Shown here one piece after another: positions 46,132 to 54,640 of a stretch of 64,000 nucleotides of DNA. Numbering within the stretch: the stretch's first letter is position 1; each line of letters opens with the position of its first letter. Source of the stretch: Amycolatopsis umgeniensis. Its GTDB lineage: Bacteria > Actinomycetota > Actinomycetes > Mycobacteriales > Pseudonocardiaceae. The stretch spans positions 4,526,001-4,590,000 of the forward strand of contig NZ_JACHMX010000001.1 in assembly GCF_014205155.1 (NCBI RefSeq), written 5' to 3'. The position numbers and the translations under genes are program-made. The notes beneath the pieces were generated by a model. The model did no database searches, was not told the origin of the DNA, and saw only the letters and a program-made list of their open reading frames with translations.

Positions 46132-46779
46132 ATGAACCTCTTCGAGTACATCTCGGATCGGTGGGACAGACTCGCCCTCCAAGGGCTTCTCCATGTCAGC
46201 GCGGTCGTGCAGTGCACGATCATCGCCGCCGTGCTCGGCGTGGTGATCGGCGTCGCCGTCTACCGCAGCCCGATCGGGTCGGCCGTGGCCACGGCGCTGG
46301 CGAGCACGATCCTCACCGTCCCCTCCTTCGCCCTCCTGGGCCTCCTCATCCCAGTGTTCGGCCTCGGTGCGAACACCACCGTCATCGCCCTCGTGCTGTA
46401 CGCGCTGCTGCCGATCGTGCGGAACACGATCGTCGGGCTGGGCGGCGTCGATCCAGCGGTCAGTGACGCGGCACGCGGCATCGGCATGAGCCGTGCCGGC
46501 GTGCTGACCAGGGTGGAGCTGCGGCTCGCCTGGCCCGCGATCCTCGCCGGGATGCGGGTCGCGACGCAGATGCTCATGGGCATCGCGGTCATCGCGGCCT
46601 ACGCGAAGGGCCCGGGCCTCGGCTCGGAGGTCTTCTCCGGCCTCACCAACGCGGGGAGCACGAACTCCCTCAACCAGGCCTTGACCGGGACGCTCGGCGT
46701 GGTCGTCCTGGCGCTGATCCTCGACGCCGTTTACGTCCTGATCAACCGTTTGACCGTCTCTAGGGGTGTCCGTGGCTGA
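46132..46779 (+). CDS. opuCB: OpuCB-type osmoprotectant ABC permease
   Basis: The product has 215 residues and starts at ATG 46132. It has five to six membrane helices and the EAA-like loop GVDPAVSDAARGIGMSRAGVLTRVELRLAWPAI (read in parts), typical of glycine betaine/carnitine/choline permeases. It is the first gene of a four-gene importer; its end overlaps the ATPase start. Confidence 0.88.
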   Translation: MNLFEYISDRWDRLALQGLLHVSAVVQCTIIAAVLGVVIGVAVYRSPIGSAVATALASTILTVPSFALLGLLIPVFGLGANTTVIALVLYALLPIVRNTIVGLGGVDPAVSDAARGIGMSRAGVLTRVELRLAWPAILAGMRVATQMLMGIAVIAAYAKGPGLGSEVFSGLTNAGSTNSLNQALTGTLGVVVLALILDAVYVLINRLTVSRGVRG

Positions 46780-47950
46780 GTCTCCTGAAACCGTATCCGG
46801 CGTCGAAATCGAGCTGGAGAACGTCAGCAAGCGCTACGCCGGCACCCGGGAGCCCGCGGTCGACGAGTTCTCGATGGTGGTGCCCGCGGGCAAGATCGTG
46901 GTCTTCGTCGGCCCGTCCGGCTGCGGCAAGACCACGACCATGCGGATGATCAACCGGCTGATCGAGCCGACGTCCGGCCGGATCACCATCGGCGGTGACG
47001 ACGCGCTGAAGCTCGACGTCGACACGCTGCGCCGTCGTATCGGTTACGCGATCCAGCAGGCCGGTCTCTTCCCGCACTTCACCGTCTCGCAGAACATCGC
47101 GGTGGTGCCCGGCCTGCTTGGCTGGGACAAGAAGAAGGTCAACGACCGGGTCGAGGAGATGATGGACCTGGTCGGGCTGGACCCGTCCGATTTCCGCGAC
47201 CGCTTCCCGCGCCAGCTCTCCGGCGGACAGCAGCAGCGCGTCGGCGTCGCGCGGGCGCTCGCGGCGGATCCGCCGGTCCTGCTGATGGACGAACCGTTCG
47301 GCGCGGTCGACCCGATCACCCGCGGCAACCTGCAGGACGAGCTGCTGCGGCTGCAGACCGAACTGAAGAAGACGATCGTCTTCGTCACCCACGACTTCGA
47401 CGAGGCCGTGAAGCTCGGCGACAAGATCGCGGTACTCGGCAACCAGTCGAAGATCCTCCAGTACGACACCCCGGACGCGATCCTCGCGAATCCGGCCGAC
47501 GACACGGTCGCCGGTTTCGTCGGCGCCGGTGCCTCGCTGAAGCAGCTGACGCTGCTGCGGGTCCGCGACGTCGAGTTGAAGCAGGACGCGCTGACGGCGG
47601 CGGTCAGCGAATCGCCGTCGGACGTACGCGAGAAGCTGACCCAGCAGCGCAAGCATTTCGTGCTGGTGCTCGACCAGCGCCGTCGTCCGATGCGGTGGGT
47701 GCACGTCCGCGAGCTGACCAAGGCGACGTCGCTGGCCACCGCGGGCAAGCCGCTGCGCGACTCGGTCAGCCTCCAGTCGACGCTGCAGGACGCGCTCGAA
47801 GCCATGCTCGCCGAGGGCGGCAGCGTCCCCGTGACCGGCGCTCGCGGTGAGTACGCCGGGACGATCGAGCTCGACACGGTCATCTCGACGATCCAGCAAC
47901 TGCGCGAGGAGCACTCGGACGACAACCCGGCGGAAGGTGTGACCGCATGA
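46772..47950 (+). CDS. opuCA: OpuCA-type osmoprotectant ABC ATPase with CBS domains
   Basis: The product has 392 residues. GTG 46772 has AGGGG 5 bases upstream and overlaps the previous stop; GTG 46766 is the alternative. It has Walker A FVGPSGCGKTT, signature LSGGQQQRVGV, Walker B LLMDEPFGAVDP and switch His VTHDFDEA. Residues about 265-390 hold a CBS pair, which in this family senses ionic strength and gates transport. Confidence 0.9.
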   Translation: MAESPETVSGVEIELENVSKRYAGTREPAVDEFSMVVPAGKIVVFVGPSGCGKTTTMRMINRLIEPTSGRITIGGDDALKLDVDTLRRRIGYAIQQAGLFPHFTVSQNIAVVPGLLGWDKKKVNDRVEEMMDLVGLDPSDFRDRFPRQLSGGQQQRVGVARALAADPPVLLMDEPFGAVDPITRGNLQDELLRLQTELKKTIVFVTHDFDEAVKLGDKIAVLGNQSKILQYDTPDAILANPADDTVAGFVGAGASLKQLTLLRVRDVELKQDALTAAVSESPSDVREKLTQQRKHFVLVLDQRRRPMRWVHVRELTKATSLATAGKPLRDSVSLQSTLQDALEAMLAEGGSVPVTGARGEYAGTIELDTVISTIQQLREEHSDDNPAEGVTA

Positions 47951-48723
47951 CGGCCGTCGATACCGGGTTCTCCACCGAGTCCTCGTCGAGAAGCGCCGAG
48001 CGGGTCCGGCTGTTCGCCCAGCCCGCGGTGGTGCTGCTGATCGTCGCCGGGGTGCTGATCTGGGTGTTCGCCGGCGAGCTGACCGCGACGGAGAAGGCGA
48101 CCCTCAACGCCGCCGGGCTGTTCACCGCGCTGCGCGACCACCTGGCGATGACCGTCGTGGTGACCGCGATCGTGGTCGTCGTGGCGGTGCCGCTCGGCGT
48201 GATCGTGACGCGGCCGTATGCGAAGTGGGCGGCGCCGGTGTTCCTGGCTGTCGCGAACATCGGCCAGGCCGCGCCCGCGCTCGGTGTGCTGGTGCTGTGG
48301 TTCATCGTCACCGGCGCGACCGGCGGACTGTGGGTCGCGGCGCTGCCGCTGGCGTTCTACTCACTGCTTCCGGTGCTGCGCAACACGATGGTCGGCCTGC
48401 AGCAGGTCGACCCGTCCCTGATCGACGCGGGCCGCGGCATCGGCATGTCGGCCTCCGGCGTGCTGTGGCGGGTCGAGCTCCCGCTGGCCGTCCCGCTGAT
48501 CCTCGCGGGCCTGCGGACCTCGCTGGTGCTGGCCGTCGGCACGGCGACCTTCGGCATGTTCGTCAACGCCGGCGGTTTCGGCCTGCTCATCGACACCGGC
48601 TACAAGCTCAACCTGACGAAGGTGCTGATCACCGGCTCGGTGCTCGCCGTCGCACTGGCGCTGCTGGTGGACTGGCTCGGCGCGGTGGCGGAACAGTTCT
48701 TCGGACCGAAGGGACTGCGCTGA
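47947..48723 (+). CDS. opuCD: OpuCD-type osmoprotectant ABC permease
   Basis: The product has 258 residues; ATG 47947 overlaps the ATPase stop (ATGA). It is paralogous to the first permease (QVDPSLIDAGRGIGMSASGVLWRVELPLA, read in parts) with about six helices. Two different permeases in one operon match the OpuC layout. Confidence 0.88.
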   Translation: MTAVDTGFSTESSSRSAERVRLFAQPAVVLLIVAGVLIWVFAGELTATEKATLNAAGLFTALRDHLAMTVVVTAIVVVVAVPLGVIVTRPYAKWAAPVFLAVANIGQAAPALGVLVLWFIVTGATGGLWVAALPLAFYSLLPVLRNTMVGLQQVDPSLIDAGRGIGMSASGVLWRVELPLAVPLILAGLRTSLVLAVGTATFGMFVNAGGFGLLIDTGYKLNLTKVLITGSVLAVALALLVDWLGAVAEQFFGPKGLR

Positions 48724-48724
48724 C

Positions 48725-49684
48725 ATGCGAATGAAGGCGATCTTCGGCGTGGTCCTGTTGTGCGGCACGCTTTCCGCGTGCGGGCTCGAGGTCAACACCG
48801 CGCTGCCGTACAAGATCGAACCCGGTTCGATCAAGCCCATCGACTCGCTCAAGGGGGTCGAGGTGACGGTGGGGTCCAAAGACTTCACCGAGAACATCAT
48901 CCTGGGCTACATGGCCGAAATGGCGCTTTCCGCGGCGGGCGCGGACGTCATCGACCTGACCGACATCAAGGGCTCGAACTCGTCGAGGCAGGCGCTGCTC
49001 GCCGGCCAGACCGACGTCACCTGGGAGTACACCGGCACCGGCTGGATCAACTACCAGGGCAACGAACTCCCCGTCCCCGGCGGGGAACAAGCGCAGTACG
49101 AAGCCACGAAGGCGGCCGACGAGGCGAAGTTCGGCGTCGCCTGGCTGAACTACTCGCCGCTGAACGACCAGTACGGCTTCGCGGTCACAGAGGCCTACGG
49201 CGCGGCGAACAACCTGAAGACGACGTCCGATCTGGCGACGTTCCTCAAGCAGAAACCCGATCAGGGCGTGTTCTGCCTGGAGACCGAATTCACCAGCCGC
49301 CAGGACGGCTTCCCCGCCGCCGTGCGGGCGTACGGATTCCAGAACCCGGTGATCAAGAACTTCGGCATCGGCACGATCTACTCGGCCGTGGCGAGCGGGA
49401 CCTGCCCGATTGGCGAGATCTTCACCACCGACGGCCGCATCGCCGGGCTGAACCTGCGCGTCCTCGAAGACGACAAGAAGGCGTTCCCGCAGTACAACGC
49501 CGTACCCACGCTGCGGACGGAATTCCTGAAGCAGTATCCGGAAATCCGCGGACCGCTGGAAGCCGTCGGCGCCGCCCTCGACAACAAGCAGATGGTCGAA
49601 CTGTGCAAGCAGGTCGACGTCGACGGCCGTGACCAGGGCGAGGTCGCCTACGAGTGGATGAAGAAGAAGGGCTTTATTTCTTGA
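48725..49684 (+). CDS. opuCC: OpuCC-type osmoprotectant-binding lipoprotein
   Basis: The product has 319 residues. The signal peptide ends in lipobox TLSACG, so it is membrane-anchored outside. The OpuAC domain has VTVGSKDFTENIILGYM and a DVTWEYTGTGWINY block that forms part of the ligand pocket for quaternary amines. It delivers glycine betaine, choline or carnitine to the transporter encoded upstream. A palindrome follows. Confidence 0.9.
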   Translation: MRMKAIFGVVLLCGTLSACGLEVNTALPYKIEPGSIKPIDSLKGVEVTVGSKDFTENIILGYMAEMALSAAGADVIDLTDIKGSNSSRQALLAGQTDVTWEYTGTGWINYQGNELPVPGGEQAQYEATKAADEAKFGVAWLNYSPLNDQYGFAVTEAYGAANNLKTTSDLATFLKQKPDQGVFCLETEFTSRQDGFPAAVRAYGFQNPVIKNFGIGTIYSAVASGTCPIGEIFTTDGRIAGLNLRVLEDDKKAFPQYNAVPTLRTEFLKQYPEIRGPLEAVGAALDNKQMVELCKQVDVDGRDQGEVAYEWMKKKGFIS

Positions 49685-49707
49685 TCGAGCGCTGACGTAA
49701 ACGTGCC

Positions 49708-49760
49708 GAAGGGGCGCCGTTCCGTGTCCACCTCGCGGTGGGTGCGGAGGGCGCCCCTTC
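49708..49760. terminator. palindrome after opuCC
   Basis: GAAGGGGCGCC (49708-49718) and GGCGCCCCTTC (49750-49760) are perfect 11-base arms around a 31-base loop. It ends CTTCATCA. It should terminate the opuC operon and belongs to the GAAGGG palindrome family. Confidence 0.65.
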
Positions 49761-49886
49761 ATCACGTTTCCGTGGGCCTTCGGCCCGAAAGAGGGCGCTC
49801 GACGGGTGAAGTCTCCGTCGGGCGCGGGGCGCCCTTGGGGAGACCGTTCTCGGCCGAGTTGGCGCGGTCCCGACCCGCTCGGGGCT

Positions 49887-49959
49887 GAAGGGAGCTTTCC
49901 CCGCATGTCATGGGGGAAAGCTCCCTTCACCGCGTGGCATGCGGGGAAGGTTCCCTTCA
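49887..49959. repeat. tripartite GAAGGG palindrome
   Basis: Arms 49887-49902 and 49913-49928 are perfect 16-base complements with a 10-base loop. A further related right arm (GCATGCGGGGAAGG, then TTCCCTTCA; 49938-49959) follows, so two alternative hairpins compete for the first arm. It lies between the opuC operon and the convergent small gene and may terminate both. The stretch 49761-49886 shows no gene. Confidence 0.7.
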
Positions 49960-49978
49960 GCCGCCGTTGTGTCCTGAG

Positions 49979-50443
49979 TTAGATCCCTAGGCGGTGGAGA
50001 AGCTTGCCTTCGAGCTGGTCCAGCTCCCCGGCGACGGCGCGGTGCGCCGCCTTCCGCCGCGCCGCGGGCATCCGCTCCGAAGCGCGGACGGTCGCCGAAA
50101 GCTGCTCCAGCGTCCCCTGAGTGTCCTTCGCGAAGGACACGTCGGCGTCGGTCGCCTTCGCGGACTTCTTCAGCTCCGCGAGCCCCTGCGTCAGCCCGGC
50201 GATCCGCGCGTGCAGCGCGGCACCGCGTCCGCTGAACTCCCCGAGCTGGTCGACGGCGACGCCGAGCTTCTTCGCCTGATAACGGTCGTATAGCTCTCGT
50301 GCGGCACCCGCCGCTCGAACGGCGTACGGCGCGATCACCGGCAGTACGGCCGGACCGAGCACTTTGGCCACCGCGACGGCGTTCTTCGCCTTCTTCGGGG
50401 TGATCCTGCCTTCGGCCTCGACGGCTTTGGCCTTGCGCGCCAT
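49979..50443 (-). CDS. helical protein of unknown function
   Basis: The product has 154 residues, with ATG 50443 behind GGGAGG. It is almost entirely helical and basic: ITPKKAKNAVAVAKVLGPAVLPV, RAAGAARELYDRYQAKKLGV, a long ALHARIAGLTQGLAELKKSA coil and a C-terminal ELDQLEGKLLHRLGI. The short hydrophobic patch near residues 30-45 may touch the membrane. Similar proteins are common in actinobacteria, but I cannot assign a function. It is divergent from the nuclease gene. Confidence 0.7.
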   Translation of the reverse strand: MARKAKAVEAEGRITPKKAKNAVAVAKVLGPAVLPVIAPYAVRAAGAARELYDRYQAKKLGVAVDQLGEFSGRGAALHARIAGLTQGLAELKKSAKATDADVSFAKDTQGTLEQLSATVRASERMPAARRKAAHRAVAGELDQLEGKLLHRLGI

Positions 50444-50533
50444 GGCACCTCCCACGCTGTGTCACTGACGAACTTACTGGTCCCCGAAGTGGCGGGCATG
50501 TCGGCTTGCCGGTCGCCTTCTAGAGTGTTGTCC

Positions 50534-52180
50534 GTGAGTAACGAGGTGCTACTGGACGCGGGAGCGGTGAGCCGCTGCCGGCGTCGCGTGCACCTCGAAC
50601 ACGATCCGGCGATGCGCGAGGTTCCGCTCGCCCCGCCGGACCCCGCCGCGCAGCAGCGGATCGCCGACGCGTCGGCGCATCGCGAGGCCATCGTGCAGCG
50701 GCTCATGGACGCCACCGGACCGGACGCGAGCTGGGTCAAGATCCCTCGCGACCTCCCCGCCGCCGAGCGCGTGCAGCTCACCGAAGAGGCCTTCGCCGCC
50801 GAAGCGCACTACATCTGGGGCGCGTTGCTCCCGGTGGATCGCGCGGGTCACCGGCGTGGCGGCTCCGAACTGCTGGTCCGCACCGGCGCCGGGTACGTGC
50901 CGGTGCTGGTCGTGCGGCACCGCATCACCGATCGCGGCGCGGGCGCGCCGACCACGGTGATGACCGACCTCGAACCGGCGAACCGGTTGCCCGATCCGGC
51001 GCGAAAGGTCCGCTCGCAGCCGCGGGACCAGATGCGGCTCGCGCATCTCTACCGGATGCTCGAAGCGCTCGGGCAGCACGAAGGACACCGCGCCATCGGC
51101 GGGGTCATCGGACTCGACGCGGACGTCGTCGTCTGGCACGACCTGTCCGCGGGCACCTGGCCAGGAGGCCGGAGCGCCCTGACGGAGTACCAGAGCCGTT
51201 TCGCCGACAGGCTCGCCATCGCGAGCGCGGCCGCCGAGGGCGAAGAGCCGCTCGCCGAACCGTCCCGTGTCCTCGAATGCCGTCGTTGCCCCTGGTGGCC
51301 GACGTGCGAGGTCGTGCTCACCGAGACCCGAGACGTCAGCCTGGTCGTCCGCGGCGAGGACGCGATGGAACTCCGCCGCGCCGGGGTGTCCACAGTGGAC
51401 AAACTGGCCGCACTCGATCCGGCCGACGAACCCCCGCCGATGAACTGGACCGGCGGCACCTTCGCCGACGCGATCATCCTCGCGCGCGCCTGGCTCGCCG
51501 ATCTCACGATGGTGCGCAAGGTTGACCGCATCGAGGTCTCACGCGGCGACGTCGAGGTCGACGTCGACATGGAGAGCTTCGGTGATTCCGGCGCGTACCT
51601 CTGGGGATCGCTGCTGACCGGCGCCGACATCGGGGTCGAGCAGGGTTACCGCGCCTTCGCGACTTGGGAGCCGCTGCCGACAGCGGACGAGGCCCGGTCT
51701 TTCGCGGAGTTCTGGGCTTGGTTCACCGACGTCCGCGAGCGCACCCTCGCGGCGGGCCTGACCTTCCGCGCCTACTGCTACAACGCGCTCGCCGAGAACC
51801 GCTGGCTCTTCGGTTCCGTGTCCAGGTTCGGCGAGTACCCGGGCGTACCGTCGAAGGCCGAGATCGCGTCCTTTGTGGACTCCGAGGAGTGGATCGACCT
51901 CTTCCGCAGCGTCACCGACCAGTTCCTTTGCTCGCACGGCAAGGGACTCAAGGTGATCGCCCCGGTCGCGGGCTTCGCGTGGCGCGACCCGGAAGCGGGC
52001 GGCGAGGCGTCGATGAGCTGGTATCGCGACGCCGTCGGCATGGACGGCGGTGTCCCGGACGACCTCCAGCGGGAGCGCCTGCTGCGCTACAACGAGGACG
52101 ACGTCCTGGCGACGCACGCGCTGCGGAAGTGGATGACCGACCACGCGCAGACGTCCGTGCCGTACATGAACGACCTCTGA
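50534..52180 (+). CDS. TM0106-family RecB-like nuclease with C-terminal RNase H-like domain
   Basis: The product has 548 residues and starts at GTG 50534. The N-terminal half resembles a RecB/Cas4-type nuclease: SRCRRRVHLEHD, and a cysteine cluster CRRCPWWPTCE (about 247-257) that with the early Cys could hold an Fe-S cluster. From about residue 330 a C-terminal RNase H_2-like (YprB) domain follows, with acidic motif VEVDVDMES and YNEDDVLATHALRKW near the end. It likely processes nucleic acid, but its in vivo role is unknown. Confidence 0.83.
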   Translation: MSNEVLLDAGAVSRCRRRVHLEHDPAMREVPLAPPDPAAQQRIADASAHREAIVQRLMDATGPDASWVKIPRDLPAAERVQLTEEAFAAEAHYIWGALLPVDRAGHRRGGSELLVRTGAGYVPVLVVRHRITDRGAGAPTTVMTDLEPANRLPDPARKVRSQPRDQMRLAHLYRMLEALGQHEGHRAIGGVIGLDADVVVWHDLSAGTWPGGRSALTEYQSRFADRLAIASAAAEGEEPLAEPSRVLECRRCPWWPTCEVVLTETRDVSLVVRGEDAMELRRAGVSTVDKLAALDPADEPPPMNWTGGTFADAIILARAWLADLTMVRKVDRIEVSRGDVEVDVDMESFGDSGAYLWGSLLTGADIGVEQGYRAFATWEPLPTADEARSFAEFWAWFTDVRERTLAAGLTFRAYCYNALAENRWLFGSVSRFGEYPGVPSKAEIASFVDSEEWIDLFRSVTDQFLCSHGKGLKVIAPVAGFAWRDPEAGGEASMSWYRDAVGMDGGVPDDLQRERLLRYNEDDVLATHALRKWMTDHAQTSVPYMNDL

Positions 52181-52223
52181 TCTCCCGTCGACCGGGACTT
52201 GCGCTCTCGTCCGCCTCTGCGGA

Positions 52224-52239
52224 TACTCGTTGACGAGTA
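52224..52239. promoter_or_regulatory. palindrome upstream of the PadR gene
   Basis: TACTCGT (52224-52230) and ACGAGTA (52233-52239) are perfect complements around TG, followed by ACTCGCATACGAG. It lies 22 bases before the PadR start and is a candidate autoregulatory operator. Confidence 0.5.
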
Positions 52240-52260
52240 CTCGCATACGAGGAGGCGTGG

Positions 52261-52875
52261 TTGAAGCGGCGGAAGGTCGGGAATCTGCTGGCGTTGGCGA
52301 TTCTGTCCACGCTGCGGGAACGGCCTGCTCATCCGTACGAAATGGCTTCGATCCTGAAGTCGCGCGGCAAGGACCGCGACATGGGGATCAAATGGGGCTC
52401 GTTCTACACGGTGGTCGGCAACCTGCGGAAACACGGCTTCATCGAGGCCGCCGAAAGCAGCCGCGACGGCGCCCGCCCCGAGCGCACGGTGTACCGGATC
52501 ACCGACGCCGGCCGTGACGAATTGTTCGACTGGCTGCGCGAACTGCTCGCCGAGCTCGCCCCGGAGGAGCCGAAGTTCGTCGCCGGCCTGTCGGTCATGG
52601 CGTGGCTCGGACCGGACGAGGTGATCGCCCTGTTCCGGACCAGGCTGGCGGCGCTGGAGGAGGAGATCGCCTCGATGCGCGCCGAACTGGCGCGGTTCCT
52701 CGAGGAGGTTCCGCGGCTGATGCTGCTCGAGGTCGAGTACCACCTGGCGATCCGGGCGGCGGAAGCCGAATGGGTCCGCTCGATCCTCGGGGAACTGACT
52801 TCCGGCTCGATGCCGGGGCTCGCCGAATGGCGGACCTTCCACGAGACCGGAGAGCCGCCGTCCGACGGCGGTTGA
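52261..52875 (+). CDS. PadR-family transcriptional regulator
   Basis: The product has 204 residues. TTG 52261 is preceded by GAGGAGG. The winged helix (about 1-85) includes LALAILSTLRERPAHPYEMASILKSRG, the WGSFYTVVGNLRKHGFIEA wing and RPERTVYRITDAGRDEL. The C-terminal part (about 110-190) is a coiled-coil dimer domain (RTRLAALEEEIASMRAEL). It probably represses a nearby gene, perhaps the methyltransferase 119 bases downstream, in response to a small molecule. Confidence 0.87.
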   Translation: MKRRKVGNLLALAILSTLRERPAHPYEMASILKSRGKDRDMGIKWGSFYTVVGNLRKHGFIEAAESSRDGARPERTVYRITDAGRDELFDWLRELLAELAPEEPKFVAGLSVMAWLGPDEVIALFRTRLAALEEEIASMRAELARFLEEVPRLMLLEVEYHLAIRAAEAEWVRSILGELTSGSMPGLAEWRTFHETGEPPSDGG

Positions 52876-52993
52876 AAGATCCCCGGCGAGGTGTTGCAGC
52901 ACCCCGCCGGGGTGACGATCCCGCAACCGGAACCCGGCCACGAGACGGCATCTTGAGAATAGCCGGGCTCCGGGAAATCAACCTGGAGTGATC

Positions 52994-53668
52994 ATGTCGA
53001 ACATCAAGGACAGAAAGCGGTTCAAGCTCATGCCGGAGATGGGCGGCGCGCTGGCGCGCAACTACGCCCGGCAGCGCGGCACCGAACCGCAGCTCGAACA
53101 CTGGCGGAAGCAGGCGCGCGAGCTCACCGCGGACCTGCCGGAAGGCGCGAAGATCCTCGAAGTCGCCTTCGGCCCCGGCTACTTCGCCGTCGAACTGGCG
53201 AGGCTCGGGTTCTCCGTCACCGGCCTGGACGTCGCGCCGACGTTCGTCGAGATCGCGAGTGAGTACGCGCGGGCTCAGGGCGTCGACGCCGCTTTCCGCG
53301 AGGGCGATGTCGCGGGGATGCCGTTCGACGACGAGTCCTTCGACTTCGTCGTCTGCCAGGCCGCGTTCAAGAACTTCGTGTGGCCGGTGAAATCGCTCGA
53401 CGAGATGTACCGCGTGCTGCGTCCCGGCGGTACGGCCGTGGTGCAGGACATGAACCGGGACGCGACCGATGGCGACATCGTGCGTGATGTCGAGAGCATG
53501 AAGCTCGGGAAACTGGCCGCGCTCGGCGTCCGGCAGGCGCTCACCCAGCTCCGGCGGCGCGCGTACACGCCTGTCGCCTTCAGCGGGCTGGTGGCCGAAA
53601 CCGCGTTCCGGACCTGCGAGATCACCACCGAGGGGATCAGCCTGGACGTCCGGCTGATTCGCGCCTGA
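52994..53668 (+). CDS. class I SAM-dependent methyltransferase
   Basis: The product has 224 residues; ATG 52994 has GGAG close upstream (GTG 52988 is the alternative). Motif I is ILEVAFGPGYFAVELARLG (about 55-73), with VTGLDVAPTFVEIA and the FDFVVCQAAFKNFVWPVKSL region. The same-strand PadR gene upstream suggests regulation. The substrate is unknown. A strong hairpin follows. Confidence 0.83.
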   Translation: MSNIKDRKRFKLMPEMGGALARNYARQRGTEPQLEHWRKQARELTADLPEGAKILEVAFGPGYFAVELARLGFSVTGLDVAPTFVEIASEYARAQGVDAAFREGDVAGMPFDDESFDFVVCQAAFKNFVWPVKSLDEMYRVLRPGGTAVVQDMNRDATDGDIVRDVESMKLGKLAALGVRQALTQLRRRAYTPVAFSGLVAETAFRTCEITTEGISLDVRLIRA

Positions 53669-53675
53669 GAGAGCT

Positions 53676-53717
53676 GAAGGGGACTTTCCCGCATCCCGTG
53701 CGAGGAAAGTCCCCTTC
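53676..53717. terminator. GAAGGGGACTTTCC palindrome
   Basis: GAAGGGGACTTTCC (53676-53689) and GGAAAGTCCCCTTC (53704-53717) are perfect 14-base arms. It lies between the convergent methyltransferase and SDR genes and should terminate both. Member of the GAAGGG family. Confidence 0.75.
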
Positions 53718-53720
53718 GCC

Positions 53721-54479
53721 TCAGCGAGGAGCCATGCGCAGCGAGCCGTCCATCCGGACGACCTCGCCGTTCAGGTAGTCGTGGTCGATCAGCGACAGCG
53801 CGAGCTGCGCGTACTCGTCCGGCCGTGCGAGCCGCTTCGGGAACGGGATGCCTTCGGCCAGTGAAGCGCGGAACTCGTCGCTCACCGTCGCCAGCATCGG
53901 GGTGTCGACGATGCCCGGCGCGATGGTCAGCACCCGGATCCCGTGCGACGCGAGGTCGCGCGCGGCGGGCAGGGTCATCCCGACGATGCCGCCCTTGGAC
54001 GACGAGTACGCCACCTGCCCGATCTGGCCGTCGAAGGCCGCGATCGACGCGGTGTTGATGATGACGCCGCGCGCGTTGTCGGCCAGCGGTTCGGTCTTCG
54101 CGATGGCCTCGGCGGCCAGCGTCAGCACGTTGAAGGAGCCGATCAGGTTGATCTGGACGACCTTCGCGTACAGGGCTAGATCGTGCGGGCCCTTCTTCGA
54201 AAGGATCCGCGCGGACGGCCCGATCCCGGCGCAGTTCACCACGGTCCGCAGCGGCACCCCGGATTCGGCGGCGGTCGCGACGGCGGTCCGCACCTGCTCC
54301 GGGTCCGTCACGTCGGCTTCGACGTAGGTGACGCCTTCGACCTGCTCGGCGTTGGCGATGGCACCGGCGAGGTCCAGCGCGAAGACCCGAGCGCCCTTCG
54401 CCGCGAGCGCCTTCGCGGTCGCACCGCCGAGCCCCGACGCGCCACCCGTGACGAGCGCCGCGGTATCGGTGATCTGCAT
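53721..54479 (-). CDS. SDR family oxidoreductase, 3-hydroxyacyl-CoA dehydrogenase type 2-like
   Basis: The product has 252 residues. Cofactor motif GGASGLG (12-18), VNCAGIG, catalytic Ser in INTASIAAFDGQIGQ and Tyr/Lys in VAYSSSKGG are all in place. The block APGIVDTPM and the general layout match 3-hydroxyacyl-CoA dehydrogenase type II (HSD10) relatives, suggesting a role in fatty or branched acyl-CoA oxidation. Convergent with the methyltransferase. Confidence 0.85.
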   Translation of the reverse strand: MQITDTAALVTGGASGLGGATAKALAAKGARVFALDLAGAIANAEQVEGVTYVEADVTDPEQVRTAVATAAESGVPLRTVVNCAGIGPSARILSKKGPHDLALYAKVVQINLIGSFNVLTLAAEAIAKTEPLADNARGVIINTASIAAFDGQIGQVAYSSSKGGIVGMTLPAARDLASHGIRVLTIAPGIVDTPMLATVSDEFRASLAEGIPFPKRLARPDEYAQLALSLIDHDYLNGEVVRMDGSLRMAPR

Positions 54480-54640
54480 GTTCTCCCTTTCGTCGGTGAC
54501 CGGGTCCTAGGTTAACGCTCGTTCGCATCGGTGGGGTGGGTGTGCTGGCTCACGTCGGTGCGCAGCATGTCGTGAGGAGTATTCGGTCCTGAAGCATTCC
54601 GTTCGCTCGGAGGTCAACTCCGGCTGTCACCTTCAGCAGC